From assembly GCF_030929605.1 (NCBI RefSeq), contig NZ_JAVFVS010000012.1:186001-250000 (forward strand): DNA of 64,000 bases, in the 5' to 3' direction. Below the pieces are notes generated by a model. It was not told the origin of the DNA, did no database searches, and was given only the letters and a program-made list of their open reading frames with translations. This DNA is from Flavobacterium sp. LHD-80 (GTDB lineage Bacteria; Bacteroidota; Bacteroidia; Flavobacteriales; Flavobacteriaceae). Positions 44,377 through 52,987 of this stretch are shown here, piece by piece (within the stretch, counting starts at the first letter, position 1; each line of letters begins with the position of its first letter). The translations under genes were made by a program, and so were the position numbers.

Positions 44377-45906
44377 TTAAGACACCACTTTATAAGTCGG
44401 ATCCTCGATAACATTTACCTTAATAACAGCATCTGCATTTTTCAATAATTGTCTGCAGTCTTCGCTTAAATGTTTTAACTCAACTATTTTATTTTGTTGA
44501 TTGTATTTTTGGGTCAAATTGTTCAGTGCTTCGATTGCCGACATATCAGAAATACGGCTTTCTTTAAAATCAATTATTACTTGATTTGGATCATTTTGAA
44601 TATCAAATTTCTCCATAAAAGCAGTAACAGACCCAAAAAATAACGGCCCGTAAATTTCGTAATTTTTTACGCCGTTTTCATCAATAAAATGTCTGGCACG
44701 AATTCTTTTGGCACTTTCCCAAGCAAAAACCAAAGCCGAGATAATTACACCAATTAAAACCGCTAAAGCTAAATTATGCAATACAATTGTAATTAAGGCA
44801 ACTAAAATCCCAACAAAAATATCATGTCTTGGCATTTTGTTTATAATTCTGAAGCTTGCCCATTCAAAAGTAGTAATGGCCACCATCATCATTACTCCGA
44901 CCAAAGCTGCCATTGGCAATTTTCCGATAACGGGAGCTCCAAAAAGAATAATTATTAAAATGGTTAAAGAAGCAATTATTCCCGAAAGTCTTGCCCGTGA
45001 ACCTGCACCAAGATTCACTAAAGTTTGCGCAATCATTGGGCAACCACCCATTCCGTAGAAAAATCCGTTTAAGATATTCGAACTTCCCTGCGCAATACAT
45101 TCACGATTACTATTGCCGCGAGTTCCAGTAATTTCGTCCACTAAATTCAGTGTAAGTAAACCTTCAGTCAAACCAACTGCGGCAACAATTACTGAATATG
45201 GAAATATGATTTTTAAAGTCTCAAACGAAAGAGGAATATTCGGAATATGAAAAGGTGGAAATCCGCCTTGAACAGAGGCAATGTCTTCAACCGTTTTGGT
45301 TTCGATATTAAAGATAATAACCAAAGCAAAAACAACCATAATTGCCACTAAAGAAGCCGGAACTGCTTTTGTGATTTTAGGAAAAACCAAAACAATAGCA
45401 ATCGTCAGTGCAACTAATCCCAGCATAATATACAGCGGAGTTCCCTGAAGCCAAGAAACCTGACCGTTAATCACAGTTTTAAATTGCTCTAACTGCGACA
45501 TAAAAATCACAACCGCCAATCCGTTTACAAAACCAAACATAACAGGCTGAGGAACCAATCGAATAAACTTTCCGAGTTTAAAAAGTCCGATACAGATTTG
45601 AACCACACCACCAAGCGCGACGGCTGCAAAAACATATTCTATTCCGTGTGATTTCATTAGGGCAATTAAAACAATCACCGTCGCTCCTGCTCCGCCCGAA
45701 ATCATTCCAGGTCTTCCGCCAAAAATAGCCGTTACTAATCCGGCAATAAAAGCCGCATACAAACCAACCAAAGGTGGAAATCCAGCCAAAATAGCAAATG
45801 ACAACGACTCTGGAATCATAGTCATAGCGACAGTTAAACCAGCTAAAATTTCGTTTTTGTAATTGACTTTTTGAGTAAAATCGAAGAGTTGGAACGCTTT
45901 TTTCAT
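44377..45906 (-). CDS. SulP-family anion transporter with STAS domain
   Basis: 509 residues from ATG 45906 (MKKAFQLFDF). The first membrane segments show the SulP signature AGLTVAMTMIPESLSFAILAG and FPPLVGLYAAF; about eleven hydrophobic segments follow to residue about 395, then a cytoplasmic STAS domain (about 415-505; YGPLFFGSVTAF, QVIIDFKESRISDMSAIEAL). Members import sulfate or bicarbonate, often with sodium. No carbonic anhydrase or sulfur genes are adjacent, so the ion is unknown. An 18-codon extension to 45960 is rejected. Confidence 0.92.
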   Translation of the reverse strand: MKKAFQLFDFTQKVNYKNEILAGLTVAMTMIPESLSFAILAGFPPLVGLYAAFIAGLVTAIFGGRPGMISGGAGATVIVLIALMKSHGIEYVFAAVALGGVVQICIGLFKLGKFIRLVPQPVMFGFVNGLAVVIFMSQLEQFKTVINGQVSWLQGTPLYIMLGLVALTIAIVLVFPKITKAVPASLVAIMVVFALVIIFNIETKTVEDIASVQGGFPPFHIPNIPLSFETLKIIFPYSVIVAAVGLTEGLLTLNLVDEITGTRGNSNRECIAQGSSNILNGFFYGMGGCPMIAQTLVNLGAGSRARLSGIIASLTILIIILFGAPVIGKLPMAALVGVMMMVAITTFEWASFRIINKMPRHDIFVGILVALITIVLHNLALAVLIGVIISALVFAWESAKRIRARHFIDENGVKNYEIYGPLFFGSVTAFMEKFDIQNDPNQVIIDFKESRISDMSAIEALNNLTQKYNQQNKIVELKHLSEDCRQLLKNADAVIKVNVIEDPTYKVVS

Positions 45907-46016
45907 AGACCGCAAATGTAGAGAATATTGGCCGAAAAGAGAACAAGGTATTTGTATCAAAAAAACAGATTACTCAAAGCACAAAACATGATTAATACTC
46001 TTTTTAATAAAATAAA

Positions 46017-46229
46017 TTATTCCAGCCTGACACAGGTATACCCCAGACAATGTACATAATCAATTATATTATCGCATTCAAGGTCAACACCTTCGACCCT
46101 TAATATCTTATCGCAGTCTTCCAAATCAAAATTAATTCTGTAATCTGGAAACTGACTCTGAATAACAGCAATAACATAATTTTTATCTGCCTCTTTCTGT
46201 ACATTTGTTTTGAAAACTTCCACTACCAT
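46017..46229 (-). CDS. Small ferredoxin-like-fold protein, unknown
   Basis: 70 residues. The alternation VVEVFKTNVQ, helix KNYVIAVIQSQFPDY, RINFDLEDCDKILRVEGV and a second helix suggests a beta-alpha-beta-beta-alpha-beta fold like heavy-metal-associated (HMA) domains, but the CxxC metal loop is absent. It could be a degenerate copper-chaperone-like domain that no longer binds metal. Monocistronic on the minus strand; no metal transporter lies nearby. Confidence 0.65.
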   Translation of the reverse strand: MVVEVFKTNVQKEADKNYVIAVIQSQFPDYRINFDLEDCDKILRVEGVDLECDNIIDYVHCLGYTCVRLE

Positions 46230-46738
46230 AACCTCTTAGATTTGAGCAATTTAAAGTTAAGAAAAAACTTTCGTTCAAACAATTAGAAAATGTAGCAATT
46301 CGGAAATTTTACAATTACATAATAAACTCAAAAACTATTTGTAAAATCACGTATAAATACCTAGTACACAGTCTTTATTAATCACTATACTTGTGTTATA
46401 AAATTGTAAATATTATCATGATTTTCGGTAGGTTGAAAATCCAATAAATGTTTATACTAAATTTTGGGGCATAAAGTGAGACAGCAAATAGGCAGCATTT
46501 GTGAGTCTCACTTTTATTTTTAAGTTATTATCCACTTCCAAATAATTTTCTTTAAAAGAAGCGTAAACATTAGTGATGTTTGCGCTTTTTAATGACCAAA
46601 AGAAATTTATGACCAAACTAATATTTATTAGTACTATCCTAAACTATCACAACTAAACCGCATTTAGGCCATTAGGTAATCTAGTCCTCTTTTAAGTTTA
46701 CAGAAATAATTTATTTTTTAACTTAAATCAAAAAGATT
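46230..46738. other. Gene-free stretch with motif pair and two hairpins
   Basis: No credible ORF in 509 bases. It holds the first copy of the ACGTATAAATACCTA motif (46349-46363) with TTTTCGG at 46422-46428, then two stem-loops: AAAGTGAGAC/GTCTCACTTT (46473-46514) and AAGCGTAAACAT/ATGTTTGCGCTT (46559-46587) with a T run. The second could end a short leader or untranslated transcript. Confidence 0.6.
46559..46592 (+). terminator. Terminator-like hairpin
   Basis: Stem AAGCGTAAACAT/ATGTTTGCGCTT (one G-T pair), 5-nt loop, followed by TTTT. There is no annotated gene directly upstream on the plus strand, so it may close a short RNA started near 46430. Confidence 0.65.
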
Positions 46739-47221
46739 ATGCCTTTAGAAAACCTCAACGGACTTCATTACACTGCTGCCGAAAAAACAAATGTTATTGC
46801 GTCAATGACCAGCATGGAGAATTCGCTTACTGCAAAATTTAAAAACCTTACTCCCGAAGAAAGAACGAAGTACGGAAGCGTAAACGAGCAAAACAAACTC
46901 TTAATTAACAAAGTAAAAGATTTTAGAAACAGCCAACCCGCAATGAGCAGTCCTGATGTTGACTGGATGGAGTTTCAAAATGATTGTGACTCAAGAGAGT
47001 TCCTACAAAACACCATTATGCGTTTAGAAGCTTTGCTGGGCAATCTTAAAAACAACAAAACCCTCCACGATTATGATTGTTATCACGCTGCCTTAACCGA
47101 TTACGACTACAGCAAATACAAAGCAGGAAGCAAGGCTGCAGGGTTTGAAGTTAAAGTAAAAGAGCTGGCGCAGTTTTTTCCAAGAACTTCTTCAACAAAG
47201 CTAACTGACGAACCAGCATAA
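46739..47221 (+). CDS. Conserved hypothetical protein
   Basis: 160 residues, no signal peptide, no membrane helix. Helical throughout (EKTNVIASMTSMENSLTAKF, EFLQNTIMRLEALLGNLKNN) with a Tyr/Asp-rich segment ALTDYDYSKYKAGSKA near the end. No catalytic motif. It is preceded at about 390 bases by the ACGTATAAATAC motif and followed by a strong terminator, so it is monocistronic. I do not recognise the family; it is probably a cytoplasmic helical protein. Confidence 0.7.
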   Translation: MPLENLNGLHYTAAEKTNVIASMTSMENSLTAKFKNLTPEERTKYGSVNEQNKLLINKVKDFRNSQPAMSSPDVDWMEFQNDCDSREFLQNTIMRLEALLGNLKNNKTLHDYDCYHAALTDYDYSKYKAGSKAAGFEVKVKELAQFFPRTSSTKLTDEPA

Positions 47222-47242
47222 TATAATGTGATTTTAAAAATC

Positions 47243-47279
47243 AAACCTCCAGAAAATAAATTTTTGGAGGTTTTTTTTA
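47243..47279 (+). terminator. Terminator after the hypothetical gene
   Basis: Stem AAACCTCCA/TGGAGGTTT around a 12-nt AT loop, with eight T. Confidence 0.9.
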
Positions 47280-47301
47280 TGCTTTATCTCTTCACGCATA
47301 T

Positions 47302-47495
47302 GCGTTTAGGTCTTTTTATGAAGTGTTTAAGTTAATTGGCTATCTTTTATTGTCGCGAACCCAAAACTTTAGGCTCTCTGACGTAAAATTTTAGGTTAGC
47401 GACCTAATAGTTTAGACTTATTATCTAAAACTTTAGCCTTTCTGCATAAACTTTTCGCCAAATAACCTAAACACTTCATAAAAAGACCTAAACGC
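47302..47495. repeat. Perfect 28-bp inverted repeat enclosing a degenerate 21-bp array
   Basis: The arms 47302-47329 (GCGTTTAGGTCTTTTTATGA...) and 47468-47495 are exact reverse complements over 28 bp. Inside, from about 47352, units of 20-22 bases follow each other, each opening with TAAA-like and ACTTTAG-like blocks (TAAAATTTTAGG, TAATAGTTTAGAC, TAAAACTTTAGCC, TAAACTTTTCGCC). No transposase or other ORF is inside. Confidence 0.85.
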
Positions 47496-47507
47496 TTCGA
47501 TAAAAAC

Positions 47508-47587
47508 ACGTATAAATACTTGTTGGTTGGGGTTTTATTTATTGATATAATTGTTTGAGAATAAATTTAGTGGAATATGGATTTCCG
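47508..47587 (+). promoter_or_regulatory. ACGTATAAATAC motif pair, copy 2
   Basis: ACGTATAAATACT at 47508-47520 and TTTCCG about 75 bases later, the same spacing as copies 1 (46349) and 3 (48914). It lies upstream of the DUF3606 gene at 47767. Role unknown; a promoter or regulator site is inferred from recurrence only. Confidence 0.45.
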
Positions 47588-47766
47588 TAAAATATAAAAT
47601 TACTGAATATTGAAATTTGTTTTCAATGTAGGCAACTATTATAGTAACAAGATTAAAAGACACCTAAATAATGAATTACAAATCAATCTATTTTGACTAG
47701 TCGAAAAATTCACAAACACTCATAAGCTGGAGTGGAAATCAGCTAAATTTTAATATTATCATAGAT

Positions 47767-47946
47767 ATGTGGAATGATGATTTAAGTAAAAAAAGGCCTC
47801 AAGATTCAAGCAAGATTAGTCTTACGGAATCATGGGAGGTTACCTATTGGTGCGGAGCATTGGGTGTTTCAGAAGCTAAATTGCGAGAAGCAGTTAAGGC
47901 AGTTGGTCATTCAGCAGCAGCAGTAAGAGGATATCTTGGCAAGTAA
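47767..47946 (+). CDS. DUF3606 family small protein
   Basis: 59 residues (MWNDDLSKKRPQDSSKISLT at the start). DUF3606 proteins share the pattern RPQDSSKI-acidic-WEVTYW, then a helix GVSEAKLREAVKAVG and a closing VRGYLG; all parts are present and the length is normal. Their function is unknown; many are small stress-linked proteins. It follows copy 2 of the ACGTATAAATAC motif and precedes the TIR gene by 172 bases, with a weak hairpin between them. Confidence 0.88.
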   Translation: MWNDDLSKKRPQDSSKISLTESWEVTYWCGALGVSEAKLREAVKAVGHSAAAVRGYLGK

Positions 47947-47967
47947 CAAACCGAGAAAATGTTCTAG

Positions 47968-47992
47968 GAGGGAGTTTTAAACTTCCTCTTTG
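47968..47992 (+). terminator. Weak terminator after DUF3606
   Basis: Stem GAGGGAGTTT/AACTTCCTC with one mismatch and a short T stretch; it may only partly separate the DUF3606 and TIR genes. Confidence 0.4.
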
Positions 47993-48118
47993 TAAAATAC
48001 TTACAACCCTTTTTCACTTTAATCTACTTAATTACAGTGACGCTTAATGCAACTCCGAGTTATATGATTTACAAATACTCCAATATTAAAAATCTACTAT
48101 TAAATTAAATCTATCATT

Positions 48119-48892
48119 ATGAATTTCACACATTACGACCTAGGAAGAAAAGAACGAGGACAAATTATAGAAATCACATTATCAGGTAGCGCTGCCAATG
48201 TGAGATTGATGGATAGCTCAAATTTTCAGAATTACAGAAATGGAAGAACTCACAGATATAGTGGTGGTCTCGCCAGAAAATCACCAATTCGTCTTGTGGT
48301 TCCAAGCACAGGAAATTGGCATGTAACTATTGATATGAATGGACTAAGAGGCACTGTTAAATCAAGTGTAAGAACTTTGCCTGGGGCTTTGCCTGATCTA
48401 AGACAACCTGCTCTTTCCACGGTACCCTCTTTAGTTCATAAAGATGATTATTTCCCAGATAATGATGATAATGGTGAAAAAGAATATGACGTCTTTATAT
48501 CCCATGCATCGGAGGATAAGGACGAAGTTGTAAGACCTTTAGCTAATGCCTTAAAATTAGAAGGTTTACGAGTATGGTATGACGAATTTGAATTAAAAAT
48601 TGGTGATAGTTTGCGTCGAAAAATAGATAAAGGATTAGCGAATAGCAAATTTGGAGTTGTTGTTCTTTCGAAGAATTTCATAAAAAAAGGATGGACAAAC
48701 TATGAACTAGATGGAATTATTACTAAATCAGTAAGTGGCGAGCAAATTGTATTACCAATTTGGCACGATATTACAAAAAAAGAGGTCATGGATTTTAGTC
48801 CATCTCTAGTTGATAAATTAGCCAGAAATACCGCATCTTATACCGTCGAAGAAATTGCAATCGAGATTGCAGAAGTAATTCGAGAATCATAA
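48119..48892 (+). CDS. DUF1883-TIR domain fusion protein
   Basis: 257 residues, cytoplasmic. Residues 1-86 are a DUF1883 domain (NFTHYDLGRKERGQIIEITL, ANVRLMDSSNFQNYR, GNWHVTIDMNGLRG), beta-rich and of unknown function. A Pro/Asp-rich linker (88-120) leads to a TIR_2 domain (122-257): YDVFISHASEDKDEVVRPLA, LRVWYDEFELKIGDSL, FGVVVLSKNF, WTNYELDGI. Glu156 and Glu158 are candidates for the catalytic Glu of TIR NADases. Bacterial TIR proteins often act in phage defence by cleaving NAD or making signal nucleotides. No ThsA or other effector gene is adjacent, so it would work alone. Confidence 0.92.
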   Translation: MNFTHYDLGRKERGQIIEITLSGSAANVRLMDSSNFQNYRNGRTHRYSGGLARKSPIRLVVPSTGNWHVTIDMNGLRGTVKSSVRTLPGALPDLRQPALSTVPSLVHKDDYFPDNDDNGEKEYDVFISHASEDKDEVVRPLANALKLEGLRVWYDEFELKIGDSLRRKIDKGLANSKFGVVVLSKNFIKKGWTNYELDGIITKSVSGEQIVLPIWHDITKKEVMDFSPSLVDKLARNTASYTVEEIAIEIAEVIRES

Positions 48893-49186
48893 TCTTTATC
48901 AAAAAAAAAAAAAACGTATAAATACCTATTGCCTCCATTTTAATTAATGGTAATATTGCAACCGAATAATTTTTACTGTAGAATTTAATTTTCCGAAAGG
49001 TAAATTAGTAAAATATTGTCATTTTTTTTGAACGCTAAAATGAGATTTCAGATCGCTTGCTACGATTCGAAATCTCTTTTTTTTGTAAATATTATAAACC
49101 GTTTCCTGCTTTCGGAAAGTTAAACTTGATACTGAACTGCAATCAAATAGGAGAAGCTATTAAAACTTCATACATTTGTAGCTTCC
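48893..49186. other. Intergenic stretch with motif pair copy 3 and a hairpin
   Basis: 294 bases without a gene: poly-A (48901-48913), ACGTATAAATACCTA (48914-48928), TTTTCCG near 48989-48995, and a terminator-like hairpin GAGATTTC/GAAATCTC (49042-49076) with a T run, all ahead of the DUF3754 gene. Confidence 0.6.
49042..49085 (+). terminator. Terminator-like hairpin before DUF3754
   Basis: Stem GAGATTTC/GAAATCTC with a 19-nt loop and eight T. Placed after the third motif pair, it parallels the hairpin at 46559-46592 after the first pair. Confidence 0.65.
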
Positions 49187-50461
49187 ATGCCTAAGAACAA
49201 GTTAAGCCCAAAAATCAATATGACACGAGAACATTATATTCCATTCAACAAGGAATTCTTACTCGAACAACAAATTACTGCTCTTGCAGAAGACACAGAA
49301 AAAGCTGCTGCTTTTAGAAATCTATTCGAAATAATTGAGCATTATTATCATTACGAATCTTTTAATCTCAATAAAAATCTAAAACAAAACTACGCCTTAT
49401 TTGATCCGGATTTAAGCGAAAAAGAACGCGAAGGATTTATTGGCAAAAGTGATTTTTCTGTCTTTAAAGAAACATTGCAAACAGTTTTAGACCGCGGTAA
49501 TTATCACAGAATTGACAAGAAAACTCTAGAAACAGCTTTTGCAGAATCTGATTTGATTGGCCTGGATTTATCGATTGATTTTAATGCTTTTAAAGATTAT
49601 GAACTATACGTTCGCGGTCATCATCAAGCAACAGAAAAAATTTCGAAATACTTTTTCTGGAAGAAAGAAGTCGAAATTGAATACTACGATCGTGTCTTAA
49701 TTTATTTGAATTATAGCGACGCTGATTATTTAAGCGAAAAGAAAGTCAAATTAGGAAAAATGCCTATCGACCCGGGTTCTATTGCTTTGAAAATCTTTAA
49801 ACGAGTTCCTAAAAACGATCTTGAAACGATTTTCCCAAATGCTATTCCGAGAATGTCTTTGAAGGATAAATTGTTGCTTTGGGTTCCGGGAATTTTTGGT
49901 GGAATTTCGTTATTAAGTGCCAAAGTAATTCCGGCCTTAATTAATATGTATAATGCTTATGAAACTGGCGAAGCTATCGATTTGCTAAACAGCAAAACTT
50001 CACTAAATCAAGGTTTAATCGCTTTAGGGATTTTGTCTATTTATTGTTTCCGCCAATACAACAACTTTGTAAACAAAAAAATAAGGTATTCTAAAATTCT
50101 TTCTGACAGTTTGTATTTCAAAAACCTCGGAAACAACAGCGGTGCTTTTTATTCCCTTTTAAATTCATCTGAAGAAGAAGTTTTAAAAGAAACCATTTTA
50201 GCTTATTCTTTTTTAAACCGAAGCACGCATCCGCTTACGGCTGAGGAACTGGATGCGCAAATAGAATCTTGGTTTGAATTAAAATTAAAAACCGAATTAG
50301 ATTTTGATGTAAATGATGCTTTATTGAAATTGAAGAGCATTGGCCTTGGAAATGAAAACAACGGAAAATGGAGCGTTATTCCGTTAAACGATGCGCTTAT
50401 CAAAATTGACGAATTGTGGGATAATGTGTTTGACTATAATAAAGTGAGTCTAGAAAACTAA
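49187..50461 (+). CDS. TMEM143/DUF3754 family membrane protein
   Basis: 424 residues. DUF3754 is seen in the middle: VEIEYYDRVLIYLNY, MPIDPGSIALKIFKRVPKND and ETIFPNAIPRMSLKDKLLL, followed by two membrane helices (about 230-250 and 280-300; VPGIFGGISLLSAKVIPALI). The C-terminal part is a soluble helical domain with a winged-helix look (AYSFLNRSTHPLTAEELDAQ). Bacterial members and the human mitochondrial TMEM143 have no known role. ATG 49220 (MTREHYIPF) is an alternative start that fits relatives equally well. Confidence 0.85.
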   Translation: MPKNKLSPKINMTREHYIPFNKEFLLEQQITALAEDTEKAAAFRNLFEIIEHYYHYESFNLNKNLKQNYALFDPDLSEKEREGFIGKSDFSVFKETLQTVLDRGNYHRIDKKTLETAFAESDLIGLDLSIDFNAFKDYELYVRGHHQATEKISKYFFWKKEVEIEYYDRVLIYLNYSDADYLSEKKVKLGKMPIDPGSIALKIFKRVPKNDLETIFPNAIPRMSLKDKLLLWVPGIFGGISLLSAKVIPALINMYNAYETGEAIDLLNSKTSLNQGLIALGILSIYCFRQYNNFVNKKIRYSKILSDSLYFKNLGNNSGAFYSLLNSSEEEVLKETILAYSFLNRSTHPLTAEELDAQIESWFELKLKTELDFDVNDALLKLKSIGLGNENNGKWSVIPLNDALIKIDELWDNVFDYNKVSLEN

Positions 50462-50560
50462 AAACTCAAAAAAATCTCATTCTTTAGTTATTGTTTTCAT
50501 GTCATAATTGTAAAAGAAATTTCATTAGATTTACGACAACTAACTATTAAAACCACAAAA

Positions 50561-51025
50561 ATGAGAACATTAGATCAATGGTTTGCAGAATATGCTGTAA
50601 GTCACCAAAACCCAAAAAACAAAGCCATACATTACATTTGCGTACCGGCCATCTTCTTTTCAATCGTAGGATTGTTAATGAGTATTCCGAGTAGCATTAT
50701 TGCCAATACTTTAAAACTGAATGCACCAATTATCGAAAATTGGGCTTTTGTGGTTTTGCTTTTTGTTCTAATTTTTTATATCCGATTATCTGTGGGAATG
50801 GCTATTAAAATTGCCGTTTTCTCAGCAATTTGTCTGGTTGCAAACTATTACATTGGTCAGTTTGTACCGTTATGGATCTTCTCAATTGGCGTTTTTGTTA
50901 TTGCATGGATCGGACAATTTTATGGTCATAATATCGAAGGCAAAAAACCATCTTTCTTAAAAGATCTTCAGTTTTTATTGATTGGTCCAGCTTGGGTTGT
51001 AGAGAATTTGTTTTCTCGAAAATAG
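50561..51025 (+). CDS. Mpo1-like (DUF962) membrane protein
   Basis: 154 residues. The family start DQWFAEYAVSHQNPKNKAIH and the later FYGHNIEGKKPSFLKDLQ carry the conserved His residues that bind iron in yeast Mpo1, a dioxygenase that shortens 2-hydroxy fatty acids. Between them are four membrane helices. Bacteroidetes make sphingolipids and hydroxy fatty acids, so a similar alpha-oxidation is plausible but inferred. Transcribed after the DUF3754 gene with a 99-base gap. Confidence 0.88.
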   Translation: MRTLDQWFAEYAVSHQNPKNKAIHYICVPAIFFSIVGLLMSIPSSIIANTLKLNAPIIENWAFVVLLFVLIFYIRLSVGMAIKIAVFSAICLVANYYIGQFVPLWIFSIGVFVIAWIGQFYGHNIEGKKPSFLKDLQFLLIGPAWVVENLFSRK

Positions 51026-51085
51026 ATTTTAATGGCACACGGATGACGCAGATTAAAACGGGTTAAAACGGATTTTACACAAGCT

Positions 51086-51187
51086 TGTCATTTCGAGGGA
51101 CGAGAAATCTCCGCAAGAAACTCCATGATCTAAATCGTCAATCTTTGTAGAGCTACTCGCGAAGATTCCTCGTTCCTCGGAATGACA
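51086..51187. repeat. TGTCATTTCGAGG-type inverted repeat
   Basis: TGTCATTTCGAGGGACGAG at the left end pairs with CTCGTTCCTCGGAATGACA at the right end, with further AATCT/AGATT pairing inside. A known style of Flavobacterium intergenic repeat. Confidence 0.85.
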
Positions 51188-51286
51188 AAAATGCGTTAAA
51201 AACAACACAAAAACATTATTAATCACTAATTACCAGATACTTACAAAATATTCTCATAACTTTATCTTTCGATAAATAAAATAGTT

Positions 51287-52033
51287 ATGAAAATAAATGC
51301 CAAAGAAGTCAAAATTGAAAGTTATGATGTTTTTACCTATAGACGCATCAGACGCGCGATTGGATATCTAGGAATAAGTCTGCCCATACTTTTGGTAGGC
51401 TTTTCTTTAATTTCTTTTTTTCAAACGCAAATTCAGCCTTCTATCAGCGATTATTACTACACAAATTTGAGGGAGATTTTCACCGGAACTTTGTGTGCTG
51501 TCGGTTTATTTTTAATCCGATACAAAGGCCACGGAAATACTTCAATTTGGAAAAACGATAATTTATTGACCAATGTTGCCGGAATCATGGCCATTGGCGT
51601 AGCTCTAATTCCGACAAATCCCGCTGATTTTTCTCAAAAAATATACACTTTCATTCCATCGGCTAAAACTTGGCTTGGCTGGCTTCATTATGGTTTTGCT
51701 GGCGTTTTCTTTTTAATCTTGGCTTTGCTTGCAATCAATGTTTTTACAATTGGCCAAGTAAACGAAACTAGAACTCCTAAAAGCATTTTAAATGAAAACA
51801 ACATATATAAATTTTGCGGTTACACCATTTTAGTTTCATTAATTCTCGTTCCCATTTCTGGAAAATTTAAACTGTTTGCTTATTCAACTTTGGTTTTTGA
51901 AACTATTGCGCTTTTTGCTTTCGGAATTGCTTGGCTCATTAAAGGGCGCGCGCTTGGCGATCAAGGAAAAATAGGCCAGAAATTATATCAAGAAAATAAT
52001 GCTGTTGATACTGAAAAAATATTGGAAGAATGA
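51287..52033 (+). CDS. Polytopic membrane protein of unknown function
   Basis: 248 residues with six predicted membrane helices (about 26-46, 62-80, 94-110, 128-150, 170-190, 200-218), a soluble N-terminus and a charged C-terminal tail. A conserved-looking ISDYYYTNLREIFTG loop follows helix 1. A near -7 box TATCTTTC is at 51263-51270. No family name is recognised. It precedes the UPF0173 hydrolase by 67 bases and may be in one transcript with it. Confidence 0.72.
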   Translation: MKINAKEVKIESYDVFTYRRIRRAIGYLGISLPILLVGFSLISFFQTQIQPSISDYYYTNLREIFTGTLCAVGLFLIRYKGHGNTSIWKNDNLLTNVAGIMAIGVALIPTNPADFSQKIYTFIPSAKTWLGWLHYGFAGVFFLILALLAINVFTIGQVNETRTPKSILNENNIYKFCGYTILVSLILVPISGKFKLFAYSTLVFETIALFAFGIAWLIKGRALGDQGKIGQKLYQENNAVDTEKILEE

Positions 52034-52100
52034 ACGGCATATCATTTGCCCCTAAAATCTCAAACTATTTAATAATTATTAATTTCTAAATTATACTATT

Positions 52101-52781
52101 ATGAAAGTAACGTATTACGGGCATTCTTGTTTTTCGGTTTTGGCTAATGGAAAACATCTCCTCTTTGACCCTTTTATCACACCAAATGAATTAGCAAAAG
52201 ACATTAATGTTGACGAAATAAAAGCCGATTATATTTTTATTTCGCACGCACATTATGACCACATACTTGATGTTGAACGAATTGCAAAAAATACTGGAGC
52301 CAAGGTTTTAGGCAATTTTGAAATTTACAACTGGCTCTTAAAAAACGGAATCGAAAATGCGCATCCAATCAATCCCGGCGGGAAGTTTGATTTTGACTTT
52401 GGAAGAGTAAAATGTGTTATTGCACAGCATCCGAGCAGTTTTATGGATGGAAGTTATGGTGGCATCGCAACTGGTTTTGTACTAACAACTCCCGACGGAA
52501 ATTTTTATTACAGCGGCGATACAGCGCTTACGCTGGACATGAAGCTGATTCCGAAATTTACCAAATTAGATTTTGCTGTTTTCCCAATTGGCGACGGACT
52601 CACAATGGGAGTTGAAGAAGCCATTGAAGCTTCAAAACTTGTTGAAGTGACAAAAATACTAGGCGTCCACTATGATACTTTTGGTTTTATTATTATGGAT
52701 CATCAAAAGGCAACTGATGCTTTTACAAACGCAAATCTTCATTTGTTTCTTCCAAAAATTGGAAGCACAATTGAAATTTAA
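52101..52781 (+). CDS. UPF0173 metal-dependent hydrolase (metallo-beta-lactamase fold)
   Basis: 226 residues, family length. The metal motif HxHxDH reads SHAHYDHILDVE (about residues 49-60); the start MKVTYYGHSCFSV, the later YYSGDTALTLDMK and the last His in VHYDTFGFI complete the site. UPF0173 proteins are single-domain cytoplasmic hydrolases of unknown substrate. A weak stem-loop CGCTAAA/TTTAGCG follows at 52797-52820. Confidence 0.92.
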   Translation: MKVTYYGHSCFSVLANGKHLLFDPFITPNELAKDINVDEIKADYIFISHAHYDHILDVERIAKNTGAKVLGNFEIYNWLLKNGIENAHPINPGGKFDFDFGRVKCVIAQHPSSFMDGSYGGIATGFVLTTPDGNFYYSGDTALTLDMKLIPKFTKLDFAVFPIGDGLTMGVEEAIEASKLVEVTKILGVHYDTFGFIIMDHQKATDAFTNANLHLFLPKIGSTIEI

Positions 52782-52987
52782 TTTTTCTAAATACCGCTAA
52801 ATGACATTCTTTTAGCGAAATAAAACAAAAAAATAATCTCAAAAATATTGCGAATGCCTATTGATAAAAATATTTTATGAAAGGCATTAAAATTGTTTTC
52901 ATTTAATTTATTAGTAACCAAAAACGCAAAAAATAGCGAGCTTAAATCAGCACTATTTCTTTGATGTTTAAAATAAATTTATCAATT

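Noticed and set aside
47302..47495. Insertion sequence or MITE bounded by the 28-bp inverted repeat
   Set aside because: No transposase and no target-site duplication could be recognised outside the arms, so the element type is left open.
48119..48892. Complete Thoeris system
   Set aside because: Only a TIR protein is present; no ThsA-like SIR2/SLOG or other effector gene is adjacent.
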